A DNA stretch of 64,000 nucleotides. Source: Pseudocercospora fijiensis CIRAD86 (taxonomy: Eukaryota; Ascomycota; Dothideomycetes; Mycosphaerellales; Mycosphaerellaceae). The translations under genes were made by a program, and so were the position numbers. The stretch covers positions 1,234,377 through 1,298,376 of the forward strand of contig NW_006921540.1 of the NCBI RefSeq assembly GCF_000340215.1, in the 5' to 3' direction. Under the pieces are notes generated by a model. The model had not been told where the DNA came from. It did no database searches and worked only from the letters and a program-made list of their open reading frames with translations. Every line of letters begins with the position of its first letter. Position 1 is the stretch's first letter. This document shows, in pieces, positions 44,995 through 57,109 of the stretch.

Positions 44995-47900
44995 CTATAT
45001 CCGCATCTTAGGGGCTAACAATATATTATTAGTGTCGCCCCTTACAATAGCTAGTTCATTACGAAACAACAACCGTACTGCCGCTAGCAGCGCTAGCAAC
45101 GATAACGCTAGCAGTATAGTGCCTGCCGAAGCGCTACCTGCTAAAGTGCCTCCTGCTAAAGAGCCTGCTATAGGACCTATTGAAGAAGAACCTGTAATTC
45201 TAGGTAACGATCTAGAATTGCCTGTCGACGATATTCTTAACAACATTGTCAACCGTCGATATAGCTAACTAGCCTTTAGTCCCTAGCTAGTAGCGAGACT
45301 TTAAGAAGCTACCTAAAACAGGCTTACTGCCTTACGTTAAGAACAATAGCTGAAGGATAATCTTCTCGAGATTCGTCGCCTCTAGGAATCTCTAACAACT
45401 ACTGCTAAGCCAACAGTAGGACCTTCTTCACTACCTATCTAAAAGAAGGATGCTAAACTTAAGGACTGTACCGTGTTTAACGGATCTAGTCGAAAGCAGT
45501 ACAACGACTATATTCGTAACTGTGAACTCAACTAGCGCAACGCACTAAGAGCGCTACTAGACGACTATTCCTTAGTCGTATACGCTATATAGTACATCAA
45601 TAGCGACCTAAAGCGTATATAGGATGACTATTTCGATTCCCTCGATAATCAAACCGCTATTTAGTAGCAGACCTATAAAACTATTATGCTAGATACCCTT
45701 AGAAACCCTATACTGAGGCAACAACATGCTTAGGACCTATATCTTCGAGCTAAACAGAAGACTAATCAATCGGCTCGCTTATTCGAGGCCTATTTGAAAA
45801 CCCTTAAAGACGACCTTCCGCCTAAGACTGATTCTATATAGATCTCCGAGATACGCCCAAAACTTAGATAGGAACTTATCCTCGAATTGGACCGTCGCCG
45901 TGTGTTCGAACAAGCCAATCTAACACGCATTCAATTCATAGTCGAAGTGGAAACAGCCGAACGGGCTATTTAGCTCTAACAACGACTAGAATTAAGGATC
46001 CGACTAGCTAGTACTAACCGTAGTAGCCGTAGTAGCCGCGGCGGAGGAAACTAAGGTTCCCACTATAACAACAATACTAACAATAGGAATAGTAACAATG
46101 ACCGTAGAAGAGGCCGTAGCCGCCGGCTATATAGAGGAGGCCGCGACAGGAGCCGTAGAAGGGGCTCGTATCCTTATAACGCTAACCGCTCAACTAACAA
46201 CAATAGCTACGGCAGTCTACTAACCGGATTGAAGTGCTTCAATTGTAACAGCACTAGCTATCTACTAGGCTAATGCGACAAACCTAAGGACTAGGCCCGA
46301 ATTGACCGTGCTTCCGCTAAATACCGAAAGCACCTCTTAGCGGCCAACGCCACCCCTATAGGCTAACCTTCGAAAAAAGAGTAAGCGCCGTACCAACTGT
46401 TAGCCTCGTACGGCGTAAGACTATCGACATTGTGCTAGCTATAACACGCTCCTACCTTGTATAGGATACGAAGGGCACTACCCATTAAACTAAGGTTATA
46501 CTAGATCTAGGAAATTCAGTCAGTGCCCTTATTAGCTATCGCCTAGCTAAGCAATTAGACCTTCGACAACTGCCGAAGACTGACCTACTAACCCTTGCTT
46601 GGTTTAATAACGCTCGGCACTTGACCTATAGGGCCTACTATGTTCCTATAGCTCTAAAGGACGACCTCGGAAATAAACGCCTACTAGACTTTACTGCCTA
46701 CGCAGTAGATATAGACAACCTATATAGGGGAGCTACTATTGTCATTAGCAACCCTGTTCTTAAGTACCACGCTATAGCTATAGACTTAGGCATTTAGAAG
46801 TAGCGATTTAGAATCGCTAGGAAAGAGGACATTGAATATATTAATGTTAGCGAGTGCCCTAACGATATTAGGGTCCTGTTTATTAGCAACCTGACACTAG
46901 CCTCCGCCTTAGCTAATCCGATAGCTAATCTTCTTAGTAGAGATAACGATGAACCTATGCCCCCTAATAGTATAGATCCTGAACAACTTAAGCGCATACT
47001 AGAACCTATTCGAGAGACCTACATTGATGTATTCAAACACTACCTAGCATCGACATTGCCTATATTTAAAGAGACGGATTATAAGATTAATATTATAGAG
47101 GGCAAAGAGGTCCCTTTTAGACCCCTCTACAACCTTAGTAAGCGAGAGCTTGCTATATTGCGTAAGTACCTAGAGGAAAACCTAGCTAATAGCCGGATAC
47201 GGTACAGTAATAGCCCTGCTAGTGCCCCTATCCTGTTCGTACTAAAGAAGGATAGTAGCCTACGCCTCTATATCGATTATCGTAGGCTCAATGCTGTTAC
47301 TATTAAAGATCGCTGTCTACTTCCTCTTATTAATAAGACCCTCGATCGCCTTTCTAGTGCCTACTACTATACTATATTGGACATTAAGGACGCCTATTAC
47401 CGCATTCGTATTCGCAAGGGCGATGAATAGAAGACAGCCTTTCGCACTCGCTATAGCTATTTCGAGTACTTAGTTATACTATTTAGGCTAGCCAATGCCC
47501 CTGCTACATTCCAGTCCTACATTAATCGGGCCCTATTAGGCCTATTAGATCACCTCTATATAGTTTACCTAGATGACATCCTAGTTTATATACACTCACC
47601 TAATATTGCAGAACACTAGGCCGTAGTGCGTAAGGTCCTCGACCGCCTGCGAGCCTATAGACTATATTACAAACCTTCTAAATGCACCTTTGCTGCTAAG
47701 GAGGTATCCTTCCTTAGCTTCCTCGTATCAACTAAGGGTATTAAGGCTAATCCTAATCGGATTAAAACCATTACTAAATAGCCTGTTCCTACGTCAATTA
47801 AGGAACTGTAGTCGTTCCTCGGCTTCGCTAATTTCTATCGTCGCTTTATTGAGGGCTATTTACGGCATGTAATGCCCCTAACTAAGCTTACTAAAACTAA

Positions 47901-50289
47901 GGCCAACCTAACTAGGGAGTTTAAATAGACTAATAGAGCATAAGCCGCTTTTAACGGCCTAAAGCAACGCTTCACTAAAGTCCCCTTGTTGTACTATTTC
48001 GTGCTAAGTAAGCAGATCCGAATTGAGACTAACGCTTTACAGTTCGCTATATCGGCTATTATATTACAGCAATTAGATGATAACCATTACTAGCACCCGA
48101 TTGCCTTCTTTTTACGAAAGATAATCGATATAGAACGTCGATACGAGACCTACGAGCAAGAGCTCTTAGCAATCGTAGAAGCCTTTAAGTATTAGCGCTA
48201 CTATCTTAATAGTGCTTAGCACACAATTCAGGTCTATATAGACTATAACAACCTGCGTAGCATTACTAAGGTTATAAGGGTTATAGGTCGACAGGCTAGA
48301 TAGGCCGTCTACCTCGCCGGGTTCGATTTTGATGTATTACATCGGCTAGGCGTAAGCAACCCTACTAATGGCCTATCGAGGCGACCTAATTACGATAGCG
48401 AGACCTAATACATTAATTCTTTGTTTCTAACCCTGTAGTATAAGATTGCTATAGCCCGTATTGTTAATAAGCAAGCGTAGGATGAGCGGACTTCCGGACC
48501 CCGCGGCGGCAACAAATACTATAGCGGAGTTATCGTTCTTCTAGTATACGTTAGAAAGGACGTAGATCGCTCGAGCTATAATAACTCGATTAAAGACATT
48601 GCTATCTATAGTAATAGCCTATATAGCGACAGCACTATAGAAGAGGTTGCAGTAGTTCCGGCTGCTAGTGCTATTAGATGTATATAATGCGTACCTCGTT
48701 CGATAGCGAGGGTGCTGTTAAATAACCTTGTAAATAGGGATAGTCAATCGTTTATAGATAAGCTATTACGTACTTAGCAGAGGGACGCCTTTGCTATCGA
48801 GCGCATTAATAAGCTTGTAAGTAGACGGGCGACTCGATCTAGTAAGAGTAACAACTAGTCGATCGACGACAAAGGTTACTTAAAGTTCAAGGGCAGATAT
48901 TATATCCCCGCTAAACAATCGATCAGACAAGAGCTTTTAAAGAGGCACTATAATAGTAAACTCGCTGGTTACTATAGTATAGAGAGGTCGCACGAGTTAC
49001 TATCGCGTATATACTACTAGCTAAATAGTGAGCGGCATATAAAGGAGTATATACAGACCTGTGCAGTATACTAGCGAGTTAAAGCACCGAAACACTTGCT
49101 ATTCGGCGAGTTATCTTCGCTCCCTGTTCTAAAGAAGCCATTTGCTAAGCTAACAATAGACTTTATTATAGGCCTTCTACCTACTAGGCGTAGGGGCAGC
49201 AAGGACGTGTATAATGCTATCCTTGTTATAGTAGATCGATTTACTAAAGGCGCTCGATACATCCCGGCGCGGAAAGACTAGACTGCTATTAATATAGTAG
49301 AGGCGCTATAGAGTGACATCTTCTATACCTATTAGGGAACCCCTAAGGGGATAGTCTCCGATAGGGGCTCGACATTTACATCTTACTATTAGAGCGAGAT
49401 TTGCTTATAGCTAAGACTAAAGCATCGGCTATTAACAGCCTTCTATCTATAGACTAACGGTCAAATAGAGAGGTAGAATGCTACCCTATAGTAGTACCTA
49501 TACAGTTACATCAACGAGAACCCTAACGACTAGGTTAACCTCCTACAACTAGCTGAATTCGTGTACAATAATAGTGTCTACTTATCGACTAAGGTGTCAC
49601 TATATATAGCTATAATAGGCTAGAACGCTGCTATACTATAAGACCTACTATCGCTCGAGGCCGAGCGTAAGGAAAGGGAAGCGCGTTAAGTACTAGAGAC
49701 ACTAGCGGCGATAGAACGTATCTAGAAGATGCGAGAAATCTACGCTAAGATAGCTAAGAAGCTAACAAAGGCTTAAGAGTATTAAAAGGCCTACTACGAT
49801 AAGCGCTATACACCGATAACCTTCAAACAAGGCGATATAGTTATACTTAGTACGAAGAACCTCCGCATCCGTAAGCACCTATTACCCGATAGCAAAACAA
49901 GGCCTAAGCTCGCACTAAGATATATTGGCCTATTTCGCATCCGAGAACCGAAGGGTAGTAGCTAGGCCTACTAGTTATAGCTTCCACCCTATTATACTAT
50001 CTATAACACCTTCTATGTATCCCTCCTTAAACTATACTACTAGCGCGAAGGCGATGAAGCGCCTGCTAAGTTAGAAGAAGTCTTAGCTAATAGTGAAGAA
50101 CTATAGTCTATAGAACGTATCCTACAGCATCGGACTAGGTAAGGCAAGAAGGAGTACCTATTAAGATAGTAAGGCTATTTACCCGAATAGGACTCGTAGG
50201 AAGCTAAAGGTTCCTTTAAGGATATAGCTGAGCTATTAGACGAGTATTGGACCAGCGTGAAGGATAAGAAGAAGGCTAAGAGGCTATAA
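44995..50289 (+). pseudogene. Degraded gag-pol of the chromovirus
   Basis: Landmarks in order: a CCHC-like zinc knuckle near 46228 (CFNCNSTSY, its H changed to Y); a protease D-x-G-type motif near 46502; reverse transcriptase with [16 protein letters not shown] and the YLDD box at 47566-47577; an RNase H region about 48000-48250; an integrase zinc-binding region about 48930-49075; the first catalytic aspartate near 49160 (LTIDFIIGLLP); and a chromodomain about 50086-50255 (IERILQH ... KKEYLLR ... GYLPE). Stops are TAG/TAA throughout, consistent with CpA-to-TpA change. Chromodomains of this class guide integration to heterochromatin, fitting the satellite location. Confidence 0.88.
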
Positions 50290-51554
50290 TGTTACCACTA
50301 GGGCCTAGGAACAATGCTACCCCCGGGGTGCTATTAGCTAACCAATCAGAGGCAAGCAATTGTTAGCAAAGGACAACAAGACTACACTACGATAACGGAC
50401 GCGCAACGAGTACTAACGAGCGCACTATCACTGTTAACTAATTGCCTGCTCTTTTAAGGACTCTACCTCTTTACTAACGCGCCCTATAGGTCCCCCTCTT
50501 GTTCCTTTATTCTATCGAGGCCTTGAGGCCTAGGCGATCTACGAGGACGGCGCACGCGTAGACGGCGATGGTAATAATGACGACGGCGCGGCCGGCGCGG
50601 CTATATTAGTAACAGTGTTGCGGAGTGTATTGCTGTTTAAGAAAAGAAGGACATAGCTATGTTAGTAACGGTATTGCCGAGTTGTTATTAGTTGAAGAAG
50701 GAAATCGAAAGCAAGGTGAAGTTAGCGCTAAGACGACTAGCGCCGCTATTGTCGATATCACTTGCTATTGTTACTACGCCTATAGACACAACCTTACCTG
50801 TACTACGAGCCTAAGGCACCTTGATCAAACTTTGATCAAAACTTTGAGGCTAAGTTAAAACTTTAAGCCGCCTAAAAGATTGAGCGACTAATAGACTAAC
50901 TAAGGGCAAAACTATAGAGCTAAGCTAGCCGGGGTCGATCTTGCGGACAATAGGTTACTCCTCGATCTTTCCGACCCTTTAAGCGAGGCGAACCTCTACT
51001 ACTATACTTACAATAGCCTTCACCTATAGAAACCAGAAGAACTAAGTTTTTTGAAAAGATATAATTAGTTGACACTTAAAGGCTACTAAACCTAACCAAT
51101 TTGGGCTAGTGAAACTACGACAGTAAATAATAGCCCTCGTAACAATAAGAACAACCCTCGGAAGCGGACAAACCCTCGGAGCGGATATTGCTAAGTCTTT
51201 TAAGAGTAGACGTAAAGAACTCGATACGATATTACTTAGAACAGAGGCAGTGCTGCAATACCTCGTACGTCTACCTATTATAGCAGGGAAGACGCGCTCG
51301 TATTATAATTAGTCGAAGGCCTCCAATTCTTGTAGATATATATTACTTTATAGTTCATTGTATATAGAGATAGCGTAGTTAGAGTTGTACATTGTGTTGT
51401 TTAGAGGTAAGGTTTGATATGGTTACATAATTAGGTAGTTGAGTGTTCAATTCAGCGCGGGCTAAGCAGCTTATTAGACTTGCTAAGTTAGCGGCAATAG
51501 AGGTCGTAGAACGTAGACAGGCTACGAGGGCGCGGCCTTTGGAAGGGAAGCGTA
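50290..51554. other. Non-coding tail of the retrotransposon
   Basis: Between the chromodomain end and the right LTR. One 77-codon frame at 50625 has no recognisable content. Longer than the usual short spacer; it may contain a lost extra sequence or an antisense region. Confidence 0.5.
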
Positions 51555-51751
51555 TGTCAGAGCTAAAGAGGCTACACGTAATTGGTATATAATCAGGCCG
51601 AGTGAAGCTAGGGTCTCAGTGCCTTAGGTAGGGCTTGGCGCTTGGCGTTGGGCTAACTCTCCTGCCTTCCTCCCTCTCCTCCTAGATCCTTATCGAATAC
51701 TACACTGATTCACTACCACCCTATCTACCTGCTAACATAACCCTTCTTACA
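51555..51751 (+). repeat. 3' LTR (197 bp)
   Basis: Direct repeat of the 5' LTR; ends ...CTTACA. Confidence 0.93.
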
Positions 51752-51756
51752 GTTTT
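51752..51756. repeat. Target-site duplication GTTTT, right
   Basis: Directly outside the right LTR; equal to 44573-44577. Confidence 0.85.
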
Positions 51757-54395
51757 AGATAGTAGTGCTAACTGTTAGCGCTCTGGATTAGACTTACTAT
51801 ACGCGTTCCGAATAGTACTTACTATTATAAGTGCTCTAAGTTAGCCTTACTATAGGCGTTGTTAGTAACAGTTAGCTTATTCTACGCGTTCCGGATAGTA
51901 CTGCTCGCTATAGATGTTCTATAGAGTACTCGCTATAGGCGTTCTATAGGGTACTTAGAGTAGGCGTTATATAGGGTACTCGCTATAGATAGTTCGAATG
52001 CTGTTTAACTATAGGCGTTTTAGATAGTACTTACTATAAGCGTTCCGGATAGTGCTGCTCGCTATAGTCTTAGCCTATAGGCCTTCCGGATAGTGCTTAA
52101 TATAAGTATTTAGTTTCGGATTAGACTTAGACTTAATTTATACATTCCGGATAAGACTTTCTATAAGCGTTTTAGATTAGACTTAGTATACGCGTTCCGG
52201 TTCATATAGGACTAACTATACTAAGCGTTTAAAATAAGGCTTGTCCTACCGACTCCTACGCGTTCCGTATAGTACTACTCGCTATAGGTGTTCTATAGAG
52301 TGCTCGCTATAGGCGTTTTATAAGGTACTCGTAGTAGGCGTTATATAGGGTGTCCGCTAAAAGTAGTTCTAATGCTATTTACTATAGCCTATAGGCGTTT
52401 TAGATAGTATTTGCTATAGGCGTTCCGGATAGTGCTACTCGCTATAGATATCTCGGATAGTTACCGCTATAAGCGTTTCGAATAATACTACTCGCTATAA
52501 GCGTTTTTAGTAGCATTTACTATAGGCGTTTCAGATATAACTTGCTATAAGTATTCTAAATAGTACTTACTATAGGTATTTTAGAAAGTACTACTTGCTA
52601 TAGGCGTTCTTAGTAGTACTTACTATTAGCGTTCTACATTAGACTTACTATACGCGTTTCGGATAGTACTTACTATATGCGTTCCGGATAAGACTTAGTA
52701 TAGGCGATCCGTATTAGAGTTACTATATAGCGCGTTCTAAATAAAACTTAGTATAGGCGTTATAGATAGTAGTACTGGCTGTTAGCGCTCCGGATTAGAC
52801 TTACTATACGCGTTCCGAATAGTACTTAGTATTATAAGCGTTCTAAATTAGAATTCCTATAGTTGTTTTCGATTAAAGTTGCTATAAGCGTTTTGAATTA
52901 GACTTACTATACGCCTTGTAGGCAGTACTTGCTATAAGTGTTCCGACTTGGAAAGAACTACTTACTATAGATATTTCGAATAGTACTCGCTATAGGTATT
53001 CCGGATAGCAATTACTATAGGCGCATTCCGGCTCGCTATAGGCGTTTTTTAGGGCACTCGTAGTAGGCGTTATATAGGGTACTTGCTATAAATAGTTCGA
53101 ATACTATTTAGCTATAGGCGTTTTAGATAGTATTTGCTGTAAGCGTTCCGGATAGTACTACTCGCTTTAGGCCTTCCGGGTAGTACCTAATATAAGTATT
53201 TAGTTTCGGATTAGACTTAGACTTACTATATATATTCCGGATAAGACTTTCTATAAGCGTTTTAAATTAGACTTGCTATACGCGTTCCGGCCTATATAGG
53301 ACTAACTATACTAAGCGTTTAAAATAAGGCTTATCCTACGCGTTCCGGATAGTACTACTCGCTATAGGTATTCTATAGAGTACTCGCTATAGGCGTTTTA
53401 TAAGGTACTCGTAGTAGGCGTTATATAGGGTACTTAGCGCTCGCTATAAGCAGTTCGAATACCTATAATCGTTTCGGATTAGACTTGCTATACGCGTTCC
53501 GGTTTATATAGAACTAACTATACTAAGCGTTTAAAATAAGGCTTGTTCTACGCGTTCCGGATAGTACTACTCGCTATAGATATCTTAGATAGTTACCGCT
53601 ATAGGCGTTTCGAATATTACTACTCGCTATAGGCGTTTTTAGTAGTATTTACTATAAGCGTTTCGGATATAACTTGCTATAAGTATTCTAAATAGTACTT
53701 ACTATAGGTATTTTAGAAAGTACTACTTACTATAAGCGTTCGTAATAGTACTTACTATTACCGTTCCGAATTAGACCTACTATACGCGTTCCGGATAGTA
53801 CTTACTATACGCGTTCCGGATAAGACTTAGTATAAGCGTTTCGGATTAGAATTACTATATAGCGCGTTCTAAATAAAACTTAGTATAGGCGTTATAGATA
53901 GTAGTACTAACTATTAGCGCTCCGGATTAGACTTACTATACGCGTTCCGAATAGTACTTAGTATTATAAGCGTTCTAAATAAGAATCCCTATAAGTGTTT
54001 TAGATTAAAATTACTATAGGCGTTTTAGATTAGACTTAGTATCCGCCTTATAGGTAGTACTTACTATACGCCTTATAGGTAGTACTTACTATAAGCGTTC
54101 TAACTCGGAAAGAACTACTTACTATAGATATTTCGAATAGTACTCGCTATAGGTATTCCGGATAGTAATTACTATAGGCATATTCCGGAAGTAGTTACTA
54201 TAGATATTTAAGACTATCTTGCTATAAGCGTTCCTAATAGTGCTCGCTATAAGCGTTTCTAAATAGTGCTTTCTAATATCTATAACGCGTTCCGGATTAA
54301 TATTACTTTTTAGTATTAGCGTTTTAGATATAACTTACTATACGCGTTTTAGATTAGGCCTACTATAGGCGTCTAGATAAGACTTTAGCTACTCG
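51757..54395. repeat. Degenerate short-unit satellite array, right block
   Basis: Same words as 39768-44577; the landmark AAGCGTTTAAAATAAGGCTT recurs at 52223, 53313 and 53524. It ends near 54395, just before a GC-rich hairpin (TGTGGCTC-TTC-GAGCCACA at 54413-54431). No coding capacity. Confidence 0.85.
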
Positions 54396-54957
54396 TCGCC
54401 TTAGGCTTCTCGTGTGGCTCTTCGAGCCACATAAGCCCTAGTATAGTATTGATAAGTAAAAGTGGATGAATGAGCGGGGAAGGACATGTCTGCCCCGAGA
54501 CTCTCGTGGCTGATGTGCTCGCCTCGCCTTCAGACCTTTTTCAGGCCTTCTTCTCTGGGTACTCGCGATAGCGAAAAGAACAATGAAGAAGTGTGGCTTG
54601 AAAGGTCAACCAGATTCCAAATATTGCTGGATTGTGTCGAAAATCATAAAACCTGGATCGAGTCTTCTCATCTGGGCACAGATTGCGAGGGATCATCTTT
54701 CGAATCTCCGAACCTCGATGCAAGCATCGTTTCTTGGGGTTTAGTTGTCGCATCTTGCTGCGCTTAGTGCCTGACCATGACAGTAACCAGCTCTCATGGC
54801 ATCTTGCCAACGAACCAGTGTTCTCTAGTGGCGCGCATCGAATGCTGAACAGGGTCCTTGAATCAGACCTGGAGGGCAACGTGAGAAGACGCTGCCTCGA
54901 AAAGCGCAGGGCACACTCTGAGTCGCAACCACGTCATGAGTACTCGCCAAGACACAT
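54396..54957. other. Transition from satellite to gene DNA; lost 5' part of the transcription-factor gene
   Basis: Normal dinucleotide use returns near 54430. Short frames only. The DNA-binding N-terminus expected for the following gene is not found here. Confidence 0.5.
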
Positions 54958-56596
54958 ATGCTGTCTCTGTCCTTGCCAAGACACGACACGTGCTCATTTC
55001 CATTTCGATTTCGATTTCCATCTCTATCTCCATTTCCACTTCCATTTCCACTTCCATTTCCACTTCCATTTCCACTTCCATTTCCACTTTCATTTCCGCA
55101 GCTCGCACTACACGTCGAAGGTACATTATCACAGACAAGTGGCGAACATCTGCGTTGGGAAGTCGTTGGACTGCTCCTAGTACATGTCGGCGCTGAGCTC
55201 TCAGACATGCCAGGCTGGCATTCCATTTTCTCGCGACTTCCGTGTGGTCTCCACAGTCGAGCGCAGGTGATGCGCAAGATGCTGCAATTGGGAAACGCGT
55301 GCACCGCATTCAGCAAACAGTGCGGCCATCGTAACGAGCTAGTAGCATGTCTGATGTACGTTTGTATGCTCATGACAGAGCGGGCAGTCGGGGACTCGTC
55401 ATCCGAAGCATGGCACAATATGGGCCTTGTCTGCGATCCGGTCATCACCATGGGCCTCCATCAGCAAAAGAAAGTCGACACCAACACGCCATTTTTCCTT
55501 CGCGAATTGCGGAAGAGGCTTTTCAATCTCGCATACAACCATGATAAATTTCTTACCGAGTTCCTAGGCCGGCCCCCAAGAATTAGCTATCGACATTGTT
55601 CAATCCAGGAGCTTTCAGCGCTGAGCGATCAGGAGATCTGCGGTTCGGAACGCATTCCAGCTGTCGTTCCTGCCAACGAGCCTGGTCACCCTACACGGTC
55701 GACGTGGCGGAAAGCCTTTTACTCACTCACAAAGATCAGAGAAGATCTTTTGGAGTTGACTCTGGGCGAGAAAGATGATGAAGGCTTTGGAGCTCGGTTT
55801 GCGTGAGTGCTACTCTGTTTCAGTAGGTGCGAAGGCTCACTCATAATTCGCAGTCATGTACGATCTTCCTTGAATCGAGCCGACGAAGGCATGCCTAACT
55901 TCGTGAAAGTCGACGTGATGGAACTCCTTCGCAACATCAGGCACACACCTCAGCGTATTCCTGGCACCGATGTATTCTGGAGACCAAGAGATGTTGGATC
56001 GCTGGTCTCGATTACCGTTACCAGGCTGCGTCTGGAGTTCTTGCTCGAAAGAGCGGTCATCAACAACGAAGAAACGAGTGACTTCTCCAGCTTGATTGCG
56101 GTTTCCAGAAGTCTATTGACACTTTCGTTGAGGATTCTTGCGTGCAAGGACTATTTTAGTGAGCAGCAAATTGATCTCATTGATATTGTAGGACAAGACG
56201 CATGTCTGCAGACTGGAGATAAAGTGCTGACAGCTGCAGGCTTACTTTGAAGCCCTCCCACCAGCCGGCGTTCTTGCCATCGAAGTTCTGAAGCGTGATC
56301 GATTGAACCATGACGAGAGCGATTTTCCTCGGAGCGAGATATTACAGAATCTGAGCATACTTGTGCCAGAGCTTGAAGCTGTTGGACCAGAAGAAGGCAA
56401 CTATGGCGTGTGTATTCAAGGCGCCAATGCAATCAAGAAGGTGCTCGAGACTTGTCAAGCCAGACGACCCCAGCAACTTGAAACCGCCCAGGCTGCGGTG
56501 CTTGATGGACAGCTCGGTTTCACCAATGATGCTGATTTCCTGGACTGGCTTGGACACGTGGATCTGGAGACCGTTTCTTGGCTGGATGGCACGTAA
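54958..56596 (+). pseudogene. Fungal-specific transcription factor gene, 5'-truncated or disrupted
   Basis: Exons 54958-55802, 55854-56187 and 56240-56596 join in phase; introns are 51 and 52 bp. From about 55130 the protein matches the middle homology region of fungal Zn2Cys6 regulators: LRWEVVGLLLVHVG, then MLMTERAVGDSSSEAWHNMG, RKRLFNLAYNHDKFLTEFLG with RPPRISYR, and YFEALPPAGVLAIEVL after intron 2. No Zn2Cys6 cluster or linker is visible upstream. Instead the frame enters a TTCCAC/TTCCAT microsatellite (55002-55094) and a stop at 54937. The 5' end therefore seems lost or rearranged, close to the satellite edge 560 bp away. An alternative is a TF-domain-only protein with an unseen upstream exon. 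The ATG at 54958 is only the first one available. Confidence 0.65.
55002..55094. repeat. TTCCAC/TTCCAT/TTTCGA hexamer microsatellite
   Basis: About 15 pyrimidine-rich hexamers. It lies at the apparent 5' end of the transcription-factor gene, and one frame would read it as FPLPFPLP. Confidence 0.9.
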
Positions 56597-57109
56597 TGTT
56601 TGTCTTGATACCTCAATGAAGCACATCAAGCATAGCAGCACGCAAACGCTGTCCAGCTGCTCCATGCTAGCCCCCATGCAAAGCTGATGGGAGTGGGATA
56701 TGATCTGACGCGCTCCTCATTTCGCCTGGCTCTCTCCTCCCTCTCAAGGAAGGATCTGCTCAGGTGAATTTGATCAGCGCACATAGTAGACACCCAACAG
56801 CCGTATCATCACCGGGCAAGAGAGCCGGATGTTCACCGATGGTGTCATCGTGGCCCACAGCCGTGCGTATTCGCGACACCAATGACCTCCTGACTGGGCT
56901 GAATGGAGACAGAAATTGAAGACGCCGTTGGCGGCACTCTCGTATCGATCGTCCTGTTTGCTATTGCTTCCCGTGACTTGTTGCGAATCTTGGTTGACAT
57001 ACTGGTTTCTCCCCGGAAATCTCTGCCTTGACGCCTCGCTAATCTCGGACCATGACCCTCTCACGTACTGCAGGCAATGTGCCAGCAACGCAAGTAGCAT
57101 GAAAGCCGT
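56597..57109. other. Intergenic region between convergent genes
   Basis: 3' flanks of the transcription-factor gene (plus) and BUB3 (minus). No supported frame. Confidence 0.5.

Larger units (their letters stand above)
44578..51751 (+). mobile_element. Ty3/gypsy chromovirus-type LTR retrotransposon, RIP-degraded
   Basis: Two 197-bp LTRs in direct orientation start TGTCAGAG. They end in CA at the right LTR and in TA (mutated) at the left. The flanking 5-bp repeat is GTTTT. The internal part carries gag-pol order protease, reverse transcriptase, RNase H, integrase and then a chromodomain. It is inserted in the satellite array; removing it rejoins satellite words. A purine-rich tract (GGAAGGGAAG) precedes the right LTR. 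About 1.26 kb between the chromodomain and the right LTR has no recognised function. The element is dead because of many TAG/TAA codons. Confidence 0.92.

Noticed and set aside
39768..54395. CRISPR-like or telomeric array
   Set aside because: Units are degenerate and contiguous with no constant repeat/unique spacer pattern, the organism is a fungus, and no telomere motif is present.
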